64,000 nucleotides of DNA from Cyclina sinensis (Eukaryota; Mollusca; Bivalvia; Venerida; Veneridae): positions 32,592,647 to 32,656,646 of the forward strand of contig JAAONU010000016.1 in assembly GCA_012932295.1 (NCBI GenBank), in the 5' to 3' direction. The notes beneath the pieces are model-generated. The model was not told the DNA's origin. It ran no database searches and saw only the letters and a program-made list of their open reading frames with translations. The stretch's first letter is position 1. Each line of letters begins with the position of its first letter. Of this stretch, positions 1-11,419 are shown in pieces. A program made the translations under genes and the position numbers.

Positions 1-2617
1 AAGTACGCAAAAATTAGTAAGAACATAAGATATATACAGGTTGTATAGTAGATATTTTCCTGGAGTCACTGAACTTTATATTCAGTCACATTGCTAATAT
101 ACATTTGTTCTGTTGTTTATCAGCCAAAACATGAAATCACCTGATAGAGTTAAATCAGTGATGGTCTGAGACATGAAATTGTTATATTTTGTGCACTAAG
201 TTATAACTGACTTATAATCCGTTATTGCCTGGTGACCACTGGGTTTCGAGCCATAGTACAACCTTGACTTTTATGTGAGAAAGTTTCTGTTATTATTTAG
301 CTTAAATATGTCTAGTACTAGGAACTTAGGTATGTCAGCCTCTATAGCAGATATTTTATTAAGGTGTGAAATGAAACTAAACTCAATCCATATGAGACAC
401 AAACCCATGTAAATTACCAAAACCTGACAGGCATCACAGCCAATTTAGAAAAAAATTAACCGAAAGCATCGTATGTTGAAAATTTTATTACCCTCCAACA
501 GTAATTAAAACTGAAATTTATGGATTTATATGTAAAAAAAAATGGACTTTTGACACATCTATGTATTGTTACTGTAAGTAATCTGGCATGAATCTTTTTG
601 ATGTTGGCAGACACTGTGATGCCCTGTCAACAAAAATAATGTAGACCAAAGTAAAAAGAAATAGTCATTAATCTGCTTGATTAAAAGAGAAAATGTAAAT
701 TATTTTAATTAACTGTAATAATAAGTTTTCTTCTAAAAGCAGACAGTTGTATAAAACTTGAGTTGAAATCTAAATTTGTGATAAAAAATTAAACGATTTT
801 ATTAGGGAAATAGTTAGTAATTCAGAAAACTTGTGTGATCATTTCATGAATAATATATGAAATAAAGATGGTCATAGGGGGCAAACTTGGCTAAGCTATT
901 TGGATTAAGTTCTCTGCATCCAAAATGAGTGTGTGCTTTAGATATATGTAGACTTTAATTCAAGTTAGAAACATTTGGAGAGTGACTTTTCATTATAATG
1001 AAAATGTCTGCTGACATTTTATTTAATAATTGCATATTTTCTGTAGCAGTTATAAAAGTTGGTGTTGGGTTTGAGTATTAAGTAAGAGTAGTGTTCTATG
1101 ATTGTTTGTCTGACAGTCTGTCTATCATCTTGTCTGTCTTTCATATTCATTCCCTACACTAGCGTATCATTGTAATTGTCAGCGATGCTTTTCTGTGATA
1201 ATTTCCACACGTCCACTTTAACATTGATATATTAATATGCCCGTGCACTGGCATCATCCACATGTTTGAACCATGTACAGGGGTGGTCTCATAATTTGTA
1301 AATAGTCACACTTGCAATCCAAAAGTAGATAATTATATATGATATTTTTTCACCTCATCATGATGACTTTCTTCATACATTGTCTTATTTTCAGATGTAC
1401 ACTGTAAATGTGGAAAATACATTTAGATACTGGTCGAAATACTGAAGACAGGACTTGCAATTTTAATAGAAATAATAAATGTGCACATTGTATTCCTATG
1501 CCACTGAATATTTGATACAGTAACAAAGAAACAATCTGCTGTGCTGAAAAAGTAGTGTAGGTTGTCCCACACACAGATGCTCAACATATAAAAGGTTAAA
1601 CAGGGAAAGACATGCTATCTATGTCATAGAATTTTACCTTTTATGATAATCATTATAATTTAGGTGTTTTTTATTTTCTTTTTTTTTAAAAACTCATATT
1701 TTGCACATTATCACAATAACATTCTGGCTACCATGCTAAGAATTAACTACCTGTGTGTAAACAGAATGGACCAGTCTTTGACAAGAAAAACATTGATTCA
1801 CAGCATCAAGTTAGTGCGGAAGATTCTGAAAATGTAAACATATTGGATACGTGTAATTTTACACATACGTAATATTTTTATCTATCATTTACATGTACAA
1901 AACCAACTTTATCTTTGCACAACCTATTATCTCACAGTTTAGAAAATGATCTTCTCATAATTAAGAACTTGTAATACTATACTTAAAAGAAAAACCAAGT
2001 TATTAAACAAATCAGCATCAAATACAAGAACACTGGAAATAGTAGCTTCTAATTATATTCATTATGACAAAGCAGCCATAATAGTACTAAGATTTTCTAT
2101 TTCTTCGTCAAGCCCCAGACGATATACTCTTTATACATGTTAAACATAAGTACAAATAAATTATAAAATCAGTTTGTATGCTTGCTTTTAAATAAATACT
2201 TATTAAACTCATTTAAGTCGGGTTATTATTCATAAGTAAGTCAATGTGTGATAAACCCTGTAGCCAATCTACTAGCTAGCGAAAAGAATAGGTTTGAAAC
2301 AACATATGTAGCAAATAATTTATGTAAAGAATGTGAACTGATAGACAGTGAAATGTCCAGTATCCTATTAATACAAACACAAGCGTGTACGTACTGAATT
2401 GTATTAAACTTGCTCTTCAGGTAATTATTCAGTCAGTAACTTCAAAAGAAAGGGCAGAAATAAATGACTGGAATCATATTAGTCAGCATTTATTAAGTTC
2501 TAATTTCGGCATGTGTAGCACCACGGGCAGATTAATGAGTAGGGGAAGGTTGCTTTCCCTTTCATTGTGAGGAGATGGCAAGGTTGAACAAACTTATTAA
2601 TATGAAGGGACTGAATG
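1..2617. other. AT-rich non-coding DNA, no gene seen
   Basis: I see no exon, RNA gene or clear repeat here. Reading frames are short and hold no recognisable motif. THG1L begins mid-protein at 7530 and I could not find its N-terminal exon (expected to encode a DGR metal-binding motif) anywhere in the first 7.5 kb, so this stretch is most simply its first intron. That placement is inference. Confidence 0.4.
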
Positions 2618-3056
2618 TTAAAGAGGCTGTACTCCAGATTTGACATAAAAAAAATTTTTCATAAATTATATATTTAGATGCTGTGAGATTATAACAGCAT
2701 AATATTTTACTTCATAACTGATTATAAAAGTCAAAATAGAATAAAAAAAATATTTTCGCTCCAGCCTGATTTGAACTCTGGACCCTCATGTTAACAAAAT
2801 ATTTCCAAGGCTTTTACTGTCACCACCATCGCCACATGTGATATTACAGGTATTTACTTTAAATCTTATATGATATAGTTATACCGTCGCGTTACGGTAT
2901 AGCACTTTGAAAGGGAAAAAAATCAATTTATAATGTTATTATTTGACTTATATTTTGTCAGTAAGTTATTTTTTAAGCATTAGTCATAAATATTACAAGA
3001 AATTTATAATACAAGAAAACTTTCTTTTTTTGTCATCTGGAGCACAGCCCCTTTAA
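2618..3056. mobile_element. TTAA-flanked inverted-repeat element, copy 1 (MITE-like)
   Basis: One of three near-identical copies of about 440 bp in this 3-kb stretch. Each begins TTAAAGAGGCTGTACTCCAG (or GCGG) and ends with the reverse complement of nearly the same sequence (CTGGAGCACAGCCCCTTTAA), giving imperfect terminal inverted repeats of about 20 bp bounded by TTAA on both sides. There is no coding capacity, so this is a non-autonomous element. TTAA flanks are typical of piggyBac-type insertion, but the terminal bases here do not prove that family. Inside are a short perfect hairpin (TATACCG...CGGTATA) and a tRNA-like stretch on the minus strand near 2765-2850. Confidence 0.8.
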
Positions 3057-3516
3057 GCAAAATGTTGAGAATTATCAAACATGGTATTTTCAAGTTCATA
3101 CCTATGAAATATTTCATAACCTTTTCAGGTTAAAATGTTGGTTAAATTTAGATATTTTTTATTCATTGAAACAATGTAAAAATAAAAAGAAATTAATCTT
3201 TAAATAAGAACTAGTCTACAACTTTTGCGATAATTTTGACAATATCAGATATAGTTGGCACTCTCTTGAGCCTCGACGAATAATACAAAAAAGTTTAACA
3301 AAAAGTTCATAGGGTCATAGAGTTATGCAAATTGAAAATCTTTATGTTATCCCAACGGTGCAAAATTTTAGACATATTTTTATTTGTTGGTTTGTTTGTT
3401 TGTTTCAAAGTAGGTACCTGAGAAAGTAAATCAAGGAAGGCTTTAGAATCATTAAACTGTACTTCTGAAGAGAACACTATGATGTAATTCAACAGTTAAG
3501 GAAGGTCATTGCAACC

Positions 3517-3957
3517 TTAAAGCGGCTGTACTCCAGATTTGACATGAAAAATTTTTTTTCATAAATTATATATTTAGATGCCGTGAGATTATAACAACAT
3601 AATATTTTACTTCAAAACTGATTATAAAAGTCAAAATAGAATAAAAAAAATATTTTCGCTCCAGCCTGATTTGAACTCTGGACCCTCATGTTAACAAAAT
3701 ATTTCCAACGCTTTTACTGTCACCACCATCGCCGCATGTGATATTACAGGTATTTACTTTAAATCTTATACGATATAGTTATACCGTCGCGTTACGGTAT
3801 AGCACTTTGAAAGGGAAAAAAATCAATTTATAATGTAATTATTTGACTTATTTTTTTGTCAGTAGGTTATTTTTTAAGCATTAATCATAAATATTACAAG
3901 AAATTTATAATACAAGAAAACTTTCTTTTTTTGTCATCTGGAGCACAGCCCCTTTAA
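3517..3957. mobile_element. TTAA-flanked inverted-repeat element, copy 2
   Basis: Second copy of the element at 2618-3056, in the same orientation and differing at only a few percent of positions. It is bounded by TTAA at 3517-3520 and 3954-3957. The hairpin TATACCG...CGGTATA is conserved. The tRNA-like block on the minus strand (about 3740-3657) has a B-box-like GGGTCCAGAGTTCAAATC and an upstream A-box-like TGGTGGTGACAG. Confidence 0.8.
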
Positions 3958-5223
3958 GCTCTCTGTGTAGATTTTTCATTTGTGGCCAGGAAGCAAATGA
4001 CAGAAAGCTACCAACAGAGGTTTAACTTGTTTGTTTGTTACTGTTTTCTTTCATGCTGTTTTCTCTCTTAAATACTTAAATATTAATATGATGATGATGA
4101 TGATGAATCAGTATAACATATATCAGTGAGCGAGCAAATAGACAAATATATGAAAGATTGAATCAGTTTCATACCATGGTCATTTGAATGTTACGATATG
4201 ATTTTACTTGAAAACAATGAAAACCAAGGTAGAACTCTGAAAACTTCCGAAGCTTCAAAGCCGCCTGGCTTCCAGTTTCAAGAGGTTGTAGTTCAGAAAA
4301 GCTGGAGACCAAATATTGCGTTACAGCAAATCAACCAATAGAAAGCCCCCTTTCAAAGCAGACATATGCCCCCGTATTCGGAGGCCATTATCATAATGAT
4401 GCAAAGCACACTTTAAAGCGCAAAGGCACATGAAACATTCTAGCAAGGTGCCTCAATTATTTTTCTTGGTTTTTTGAACTGTTGTCACCGTCACTCTAGC
4501 TCTTTTCATTTTTCCCGCGTCTTTCGGGGGATTAGGATAAATGGACTTTACGTCTATGAAATGGACTTTTAATTTCTTAATTATGGCTTTAATATTGGTA
4601 TTACCTGTATTTTCTTGGCTAAATGTAATAAATAAAAGATATACCTATACTATGTCCCCTTTCGTATTATGTTTAAGTAATAGACATTCCAGATATAACC
4701 ATTTATTGTGACTGCGCCCTAGGAAATGGACATTCTCTTTCAAAAATACCTAAGAAATGGACTTCTGTTGTTTTAATTTTAGTGAGTCAATTAGATAAAG
4801 GATGTATCTCAGGTGGGAAGTGGAAATTATCTGCATACATATATATTTGGTACTATTCCAAACCATAAGTGCTGTCACAGGAAACAGCAGCTTACAAACG
4901 GACTGCGGTGTGCACAAGTGCACCTTTTCCTCTGATAAAAGTTCACAGCTAACTTGTGTCTGATCAAAACTTTTGTCGTCATTTCCATATATCCCCAAAG
5001 CATTCAAATATACAAGGTCAATGTCACAGATATTCCCCGGTCCAGTGGGTCAGGGGGGTTGCAAATGAAGCCTGTAATGACTTCTTCCTTCTTTCAGCAG
5101 TGTATGGTATATATTGCATCATTCATATGTTACTGAAATGCCGTAGGTAGTAGAAGAGAAAGCTGCAACTAGTCACCCATAGTTACTGAATATAAATATC
5201 TAAGCGAGCCACTACTAGCTTTT
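3958..5223. other. Non-coding DNA between element copies
   Basis: No exon seen. A short ATG/GAT trinucleotide run lies near 4088-4106. The phrase 'aaatggacttt' recurs at about 4540-4765, which suggests the edge of an unrecognised dispersed repeat. Overlapping short reading frames at 4750-5150 on both strands show no family motif. Confidence 0.35.
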
Positions 5224-5667
5224 TTAAAGAGGCTGTACTCCAGATTTGACATAAAAAAAAAAATTTTCATAAATTATATATTTAGATGCCGTGAGATTAT
5301 AACAAAATAATATTTTACTTCAAAACTGATTATAAAAGTCAAAATAGAATAAAAAAAATATTTTCGCTCCAGCCTGATTTGAACTCTGGACCCTCATGTT
5401 AATAAAATATTTCCAACGCTTTAACTGTCACCACCATCGCCGCAAGTGATATTACAGGTATTTACTTTAAATGTTATACGATATAGTTATACCGTCGCAT
5501 TACGGTATAGCACTTTGAAAGGGGAAAAAATCAATTTATAATGTATTTATTTGACTTATTTTTTGTCAGTAAGTTATTTTTTAAGCATTAGTCATAAATA
5601 TTACAAGAAATTTATAATACAAGAAAACTTTCTGTTTTTTTTTTCATCCGGAGCACAGCCCCTTTAA
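5224..5667. mobile_element. TTAA-flanked inverted-repeat element, copy 3
   Basis: Third copy, same orientation, bounded by TTAA at 5224-5227 and 5664-5667. Small differences from copies 1 and 2 (for example TCATCCGGAGC for TCATCTGGAGC at the right end) show independent decay. The low divergence of all three suggests a fairly recent burst or local duplication. Confidence 0.8.
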
Positions 5668-6888
5668 AAGCTAAACTTGTTATTATATTATATTCCAAAT
5701 ATTAATACAGTTTACAGTTTCTTAAGTGTTTGGTTTACAGATTTATGAATCACACAGAGAAAAATAATATAAATTTTTAATAGAGAAAAAAATTGAAAAT
5801 TGAAAAAAATATTGATGTAGGTAAATTAAATGAGCAATTCCATTTATTAGACCTGAGTCAATTAGTTTATATAAATATTGGTAAAGTACTGAAACCAGTC
5901 TAACCAGTTTAAGAATATATCAAGAATTATGGCAATTCAGATACAGGTTTAAATTTTTTTCTAAAAAGGCAAAAAGAGAAATAATCAAGTTCACTGTTAA
6001 GAAAAAAATGTCAAATCACCATATATAATACTTGAAGAAATCTTGTTTTAACAGTTTTGACATAAAGTGACATAAACGGTCATGAAAGTGAAGATGTTTT
6101 TATGTAAAATAACTGTGTCATAGGTTTTTAACGAGGGCATAAATGACAAAATATGACACAACAATCCAGTTTACAAATGATTCCTCTTTTGCCTGTTTTT
6201 TAGTATAAATATGAATTTATGTATATATTACATACAGCAAACAAACTTTATCTTTTTTTTAGGTAATTAACATGCAAACTGATACAGAAACAAAACCTGA
6301 TCCATAAAATTGGATAAAGTTATTAATTTGGAAATGCATGTTTCAAAACATGTCTTTGTCCTAAAGTATCTTGGTCAGTTGTGCACTGTTGCATTCTAAC
6401 ACATTATCATTTAACAGCTAGTACCTGTACTTATTTTAATTTTTTTCCCACAATTATTCATCAGGTCCTACAGTGTACAGTGCGCAGGGTGAAAGGACAG
6501 TGTTCACATTGGCCTGAACTTTGAAAATGTTTTGCAATAAATAACCCAAGAGCAACTATACCCTAGACCTTTGAACCTCACAAGACAGTTGGGCATGAAT
6601 ACAGAACCCTTTTGCACGTGGTTTCCAATGAATAACTCTAAAATTACTGCTTTCTTGACCTTCAAGATCCTTTTACAGGATGGTTGGGCATGTTTAGATA
6701 TATCCAGGTTGATAGTGCTCACTGTATCAAGTGTCAAATTCACAGGGGCCTGTACTTCATTAGTAGTTTTAAATTGATTACTTGAGAATAAGAGAACCAA
6801 GCAGTTTTAAACGTAGTTCAGCTTTATGAGTAGATAACTCTGTATTCATTTGTTTTAGGCTCACCATGCTGAGTCAACATTCTTGATT
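5668..6888. other. Non-coding DNA, probable THG1L intron
   Basis: AT-rich. I see no exon, splice-flanked frame or repeat I can name. Short opposing frames at 6500-6800 carry no recognisable domain. Confidence 0.35.
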
Positions 6889-7495
6889 GATCTTGGGGAT
6901 TTCTGATGTGCATAATAGAGATATGATCTTGGGGATTTCTGATGTGCATAAAAGAGATATGATCTTGGGGATTTCTGATGTGCATAAAGAAGATATGATC
7001 TGTCTATAAAGGAGATAATATGATCTTGGGGATTTCTGATGTACATAATGGAGATATGATCTTGGGGATTTCTGATGTACATTAAAGAGATATGATCTTG
7101 GGGATTTCTGATGTACATTAAGGGGATATGATCTTGGGGATTTTTGATGTACATAAAGGGGATATGATCTTGGGGATTTCTGAAGTGCATAAAGGAGATA
7201 TGATCTTGGGGATTTCTGATGTACATGAAGGGGATATATTCTTGGGATTTCTGAAGTGCATAAAGGGGATATGATCTTGGGGGATTTCTGAAGTGCATAA
7301 AGGAGATATCATCTTGGGGATTTCTGATGTGCATAAAGGAGATATGATCTTGGGGATTCCTGATGTGCATAAAGAGGATAGGATCTTGGGGATTTCTGAT
7401 GTGCGTAAAGAGGATAAATTATGATCTTGGGAATTTCTGAAGTGCATAAAGGGGATGTGATCTTTGGGAATTTTGGTCTGCACAAAGGGGATATC
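6889..7495. repeat. 35-36-bp minisatellite, about 17 units
   Basis: Tandem units of the form GATATGATCTTGGGGATTTC followed by TGATGTRCATAAAG, repeated from about 6889 to 7495. Variants alternate TGATGTGCATAA, TGATGTACATTA and TGAAGTGCATAA. The array ends about 35 bases before the THG1L exon that starts at 7530. The minus strand reads openly through parts of the array as repeated HxRNPQDHISFM-like peptides. That is a by-product of a unit length near a multiple of three, not a gene. Confidence 0.92.
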
Positions 7496-7529
7496 AGTAT
7501 CATTTTTACAGCTCTTAATTGTCTTACAG

Positions 7530-7706
7530 ATTTTCTGATATCCACAACTACCTGAAGCCAAATGATGAAAGAGCATTGGACCTTATGTCAAAAGCAGCTG
7601 AAACAGTGATGGAAGAGTTTAAAGATATTGTCATAGCCTATGGTCAAAGTGATGAATACAGCTTTGTGTTTAAGAAGAATTCAAATGTCTACAATAGAAG
7701 GGCAAG
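7530..7706 (+). CDS. THG1L: THG1L coding exon (first visible): tRNA-His guanylyltransferase
   Basis: THG1 adds an essential extra guanosine (G-1) to the 5' end of tRNA-His by 3'-5' nucleotide addition, so that histidyl-tRNA synthetase recognises it. The exon starts after the acceptor GTCTTACAG and ends before GTAGGA. It begins on the last base of a codon and ends two bases into the next. The peptide runs [12 protein letters not shown]...[13 protein letters not shown] and contains [13 protein letters not shown], the conserved catalytic-core segment whose Asp-Glu pair coordinates metal in this family. It aligns without gaps to what I recall of human THG1L from about residue 65. The preceding part, including the DGR metal-binding motif, is on an exon I could not find and is probably left of the window. 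The five visible exons join in phase to about 257 residues. Confidence 0.95.
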
Positions 7707-8492
7707 GTAGGATTTAAATCAAAAACTGCCTGGACATGCCATATGTAATGGAAGCTTCTTGTATAAATAGATATTTATACATTGTTAGCTTTCCAAACAA
7801 AGAAACTAAGTTTAGTGGAGAAAGAAACATGAAATAGCATTTTATTCCAGTGACTAAATTAATGTTGTCTGGTAATTGTCTGGTAAATGTTCAATTTTTT
7901 TTAATTGTGCTAGTCACTAGTACAGAGAAATGGTGGCTTCCAGAGAGTGAATACAGTGACTATTGTTTTTATAAGTAGGAGTGTAACATCAAAATGATGA
8001 TGAAATTGATGAAATGCTTGAATTGAAATGTATAAGATAATTAAAATTGGCAACAAAACATTAATGGTCAAGGCAAGCTAAAATATATATCTGAAAGACA
8101 CAAGAGCATTGAATCTAAACTGAGGATATTCTAAACTTTACATAACTATTCAAATTTCTGACCATTTTACACTAAGGTAAATACGATAATTTAACAAAAT
8201 CAAATGTCTAACTAGTTGGAGCCAGTTTACTTAAAGAAAACATATCCTATTTTATTTTGCACATAAATGACATTGTATTAACCAACTGTAAGGTTTGCCT
8301 CTGATTCAGGCTAGAAGTTAATAGTTTTTGCTATTTCCTCATCTGTTGCATATGTCGTATATATTACCATGCTTTATATCTTTTGCTTGGCTATTTATTT
8401 TCAGTAAATGTGCTATTAGTACAGCAATATTTTGTTCCATCATTTGTGGGTAAATTGATTCCAATGTTGTTGTTTTTTATCTTTCATTTCAG

Positions 8493-8662
8493 TAAGCTTG
8501 CAACCAATGTAGTTAGCCTTTTTGCATCCTCATTTGTATATTACTGGCCAAGATATTTTGGGACAACAATGATGCAGTACCCTCCAGCATTTGACTCAAG
8601 AACTGTCCTCTATCCTACAGATAAAAACCTTCGTGATTACCTCAGCTGGAGACAGGCCGACT
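8493..8662 (+). CDS. THG1L: THG1L coding exon 2 of 5 visible
   Basis: Preceded by the acceptor TTTCATTTCAG and followed by the donor GTAAGT. Its first base completes a Ser codon with the previous exon ([14 protein letters not shown]) and its last base starts the Cys codon of the WRQADC motif. It encodes [18 protein letters not shown]...DYLSWRQAD, closely matching the family segment before the HINN motif. The intron before it is 786 bp. Confidence 0.95.
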
Positions 8663-9041
8663 GTAAGTAGAAACTGGTGTTAGGTTACCCATGTCTCTCT
8701 CTGTTTATAAGTAAAGGTGCTTGCAGTCATGCAGTTTGATCATGATCTTAAAGAATTGTCTAATAGAAGTCATACAGTTGTCAATGAAACCCCCCTTCAA
8801 CTTTAAATGGATCTGACCCATCTGAATGGTGGGAAAGTCTGTTATAGAAATTAGAAAAAAATAATTAATAGAAATTACTCAACTAGCAGGCCATTTACAG
8901 TTCAAGTTTTTTCATCAAAGGAGTTCAGCCTGATAGTGCATAAAAAATACAATTATAAAGTATTTTCAAGTGAAACCTCTTTGTTTGCAGTGTGATCTTT
9001 TATAATTTTACAACATGTAATATATGTTCTTTCTATTTCAG

Positions 9042-9130
9042 GTCACATAAACAATTTGTACAACACTTGTTTCTGGAAGCTAATACAAGACAAAGGGATG
9101 ACCCCAGCAGAATCTCAGGAAAGATTAAAG
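9042..9130 (+). CDS. THG1L: THG1L coding exon 3 of 5 visible
   Basis: Acceptor TTCTATTTCAG, donor GTACTG, 89 bp. It completes TGT (Cys) and reads [20 protein letters not shown], then [16 protein letters not shown] is a signature of THG1 proteins. Frame and phase agree on both sides. Open reading continues past the donor for some 80 bases, but the next exon restores family similarity exactly at the junction. Confidence 0.95.
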
Positions 9131-9875
9131 GTACTGATATATGCTTAATGATGATGGGTCATTTATTATACTTCAAAAGGGCCATACACCATAGTATTAT
9201 CAATCGTGTATGAAGAAAGAAAATGCTGTAGATTTTATTTTGTAAGCAGTGACATCTATTTATCTGGTGTAGAAGTCAGTAAAGAATGTGCCTTGGTATA
9301 AAGGTATAAATGATGAGGTCTGCTTGCTGTATCTGAAATATATGCTGTAACTTATATTAAACAAAGGAAATCTTCTCCTCTGAGGAACAAATATTTGTGC
9401 AGATTATAACCTGCCTCTTTAACCTGCTTCTTTATCAGTTGGTAATTTTATGTGCATGTCTGAAACGTATCAGTAGTAGATGGTCTGTAAGCAAAGCACC
9501 TCATCTAAGATCTGTCATAAAGTACTAGTTAAGACTGATGCAGAAATAGCTGTAACACTCATAGAAATTAAAGCAAACCCAAGACAAACATAGCAGTAAA
9601 CTAGCAATAACTACTTAAGTTTTATTCATTTTATTTATATGCTGCAGTGGGAGACCTTAATATCTTCCTCCAGCATAACTTTAATCTATGACCATTTCCA
9701 GGTACCTGCCAAGTTGAATTCCAAGAAAAAAGTCAAAATATGATAAAAAGTAGACAAAGCATTTCAGGTAATATCAAGTTAAAGGTAGCCATTAGGAACC
9801 TGAAATTTCATACACGTATCAAAATTTATATATTTGAAATTTCACTGTATAGGCTCTGTCTGTTCTGTCTTTCAG

Positions 9876-9986
9876 GGAACAATGTCTAGTGACAAAAATG
9901 AACTCCTTTTTAAAGAGTTTGAAATCAACTACAATAATCTACCTGCCCTTCACAGAAAAGGAACCATTCTCTTAAGAACTAAAAAG
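9876..9986 (+). CDS. THG1L: THG1L coding exon 4 of 5 visible
   Basis: Acceptor TCTGTCTTTCAG, donor GTATGTG, 111 bp, in phase 0 on both sides. It encodes GTMSSDKNELLFKEFEINYN, then NLPALHRKGTILLRTKK. This corresponds to the family's GTxxxDKNEILFxEFxINYN segment that closes the catalytic core. The following intron (9987-12809) carries a MITE-like element and the 40-bp satellite. Confidence 0.94.
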
Positions 9987-10112
9987 GTATGTGTATGGAT
10001 TTAAATTACAAATTATTAATAAGAAGCTTGTTTTGGTTGTTGAGATAATGTTTTCAGAATTTAATCATACCTCTAAACAGTCAGCATAGATATGAACAAC
10101 TAGCAAAATGTT

Positions 10113-10322
10113 ATAACCCTTACCTATCTGAGGCAATTGACTCTGCCTTTATGACCGGTGCAGACCAAGATCAGCCTGCATGTCCGAGGAGTCTGATCAT
10201 GGTCAGCACTATTCGACATTCAGTAAATTTTCAATAAATACCTCATTAACAATTAATGCATCTGTCCAAATTGAAAGATGGACAAGTCCATTTTAGATAT
10301 TTAGTATGGTTAGGGACTTAGG
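10113..10322. mobile_element. Short MITE-like dispersed repeat in THG1L intron
   Basis: About 210 bp with partly complementary ends (ATAACCCTTACC at the left; GGTTAGGGACTT at the right, whose reverse complement is AAGTCCCTAACC). The interior reads GACCGGTGCAGACCAAGATC and resembles a dispersed repeat I associate with clam genomes. That association is memory, not a search. Confidence 0.45.
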
Positions 10323-10482
10323 GTAGAGACAACTTCTAATCACATTCAGTCTAAACTTGGTCTCATTGATGAGTCAATCTTTATTAAGGGGTCGTGTTTA
10401 TTCTTAATTTTAGATTAGTTCTTTCACATTGCTAATTTTTTCCATGTTTTTTTTAAATAATCTAACTGGTCATAATTGCAGG

Positions 10483-10645
10483 ACTTTATACTATATTGTA
10501 TCATAGTATCTTAGTATCAAAGACTTTATACTATATTGTATCATAGTATCTTAGTATCAAAGACTTTATACTATATTGTATCATAGTATCTTAGTATCAA
10601 AGACCTTATACTATATTGTAATAGTATCTTAGTATCAAAAACTTT
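10483..10645. repeat. 40-bp satellite, left block (4 units)
   Basis: Four tandem units of ACTTTATACTATATTGTATC + ATAGTATCTTAGTATCAAAG (40 bp), almost identical to each other. The block is cut off by unrelated sequence at 10646, and the same satellite resumes at about 11420. Confidence 0.93.
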
Positions 10646-11419
10646 ATTATCGCCGTCCCTGGACGGCGATATATACAATTAACAAGATTTGAACAGTTTT
10701 GCCTGTACACCGCCTGCCTTTAGCCAATCAAAGCAAAGAATTTCATATCACATGATAACAAAATGGACGTCAAAATTCTTCCGCAAGGGATGCGTAAATG
10801 GACTCGCCCAATCGCCATGTTTGTCGGGTTACTTATTCTTACAACTGAAAAATACCATCATGAATGTACGATCTCAGGACCAGTCTTCAGGCTGGTGTAG
10901 GATAAACACAGGATAATAGCAATATTTTTTGCTACATGTCATTTTTAACTAGAGAATGTAGTCTAAATAAGAGTATGGTTTGTTTGTTTTTTCCAAAACT
11001 TGCACTTAAAGAAAAAAATAAATGCTTGCTTCCGGGCGGTTCTAATCAGGATACAAACTCCCCGCAGGGGTTACTTCCCCTGATTAGTACAGTAAAAGTA
11101 GCAAAGCGTGACTTAACCGGTGCGAGGAGTTTGATGTTTTATATATGCTTCATTAGGGTTAGGGCGATACGTTTTTCATTAAGAAGCCAAATCGTCTGCT
11201 TTCAAAAATAGTCCAGCTACAATAAAAATTACAATGTATATTTAATCTACTTTATAATTTCTGTGTGAAAATTATCAAATATAACTTCGCTTTTCAGTGC
11301 AAAGCATGTTGTAAGATTATCAAATTAATGCATGAAGAACATGAAATACATTCATCTATGGATAAGACGAAATGCATGGCTGAACGGCGATTTCAAGCAT
11401 TTTTGGAAATGCTTATACT
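10646..11419. mobile_element. 774-bp non-satellite insert splitting the 40-bp satellite
   Basis: Unrelated, less AT-rich sequence between two blocks of the same satellite. Its left edge is a perfect hairpin, ATCGCCGTCC-CT-GGACGGCGAT (10649-10670). A second nested hairpin lies at 11042-11087 (CTAATCAGG...CCTGATTAG around CCCC-GCA-GGGG). There is no long reading frame. It could be a non-autonomous transposon inserted in the array, or a core sequence flanked by its own tandem repeats, as in some bivalve elements. I could not define terminal repeats or a target duplication. Confidence 0.5.

Noticed and set aside
1..7529. Missing N-terminal exon of THG1L
   Set aside because: I looked for a VVR-DGR-F-coding exon ending two bases into a codon and found none; no candidate was good enough to annotate.
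6861..7576. Long minus-strand frames of up to 169 codons reading HIRNPQDHISFM repeats
   Set aside because: They are translations of the 35-36-bp minisatellite. Open in several phases, compositionally artificial, no start context or splice logic.
10646..11419. Helitron interpretation of the satellite insert
   Set aside because: The hairpin is suggestive, but no CTRR end follows it at the expected distance on either strand and no TC start was found.
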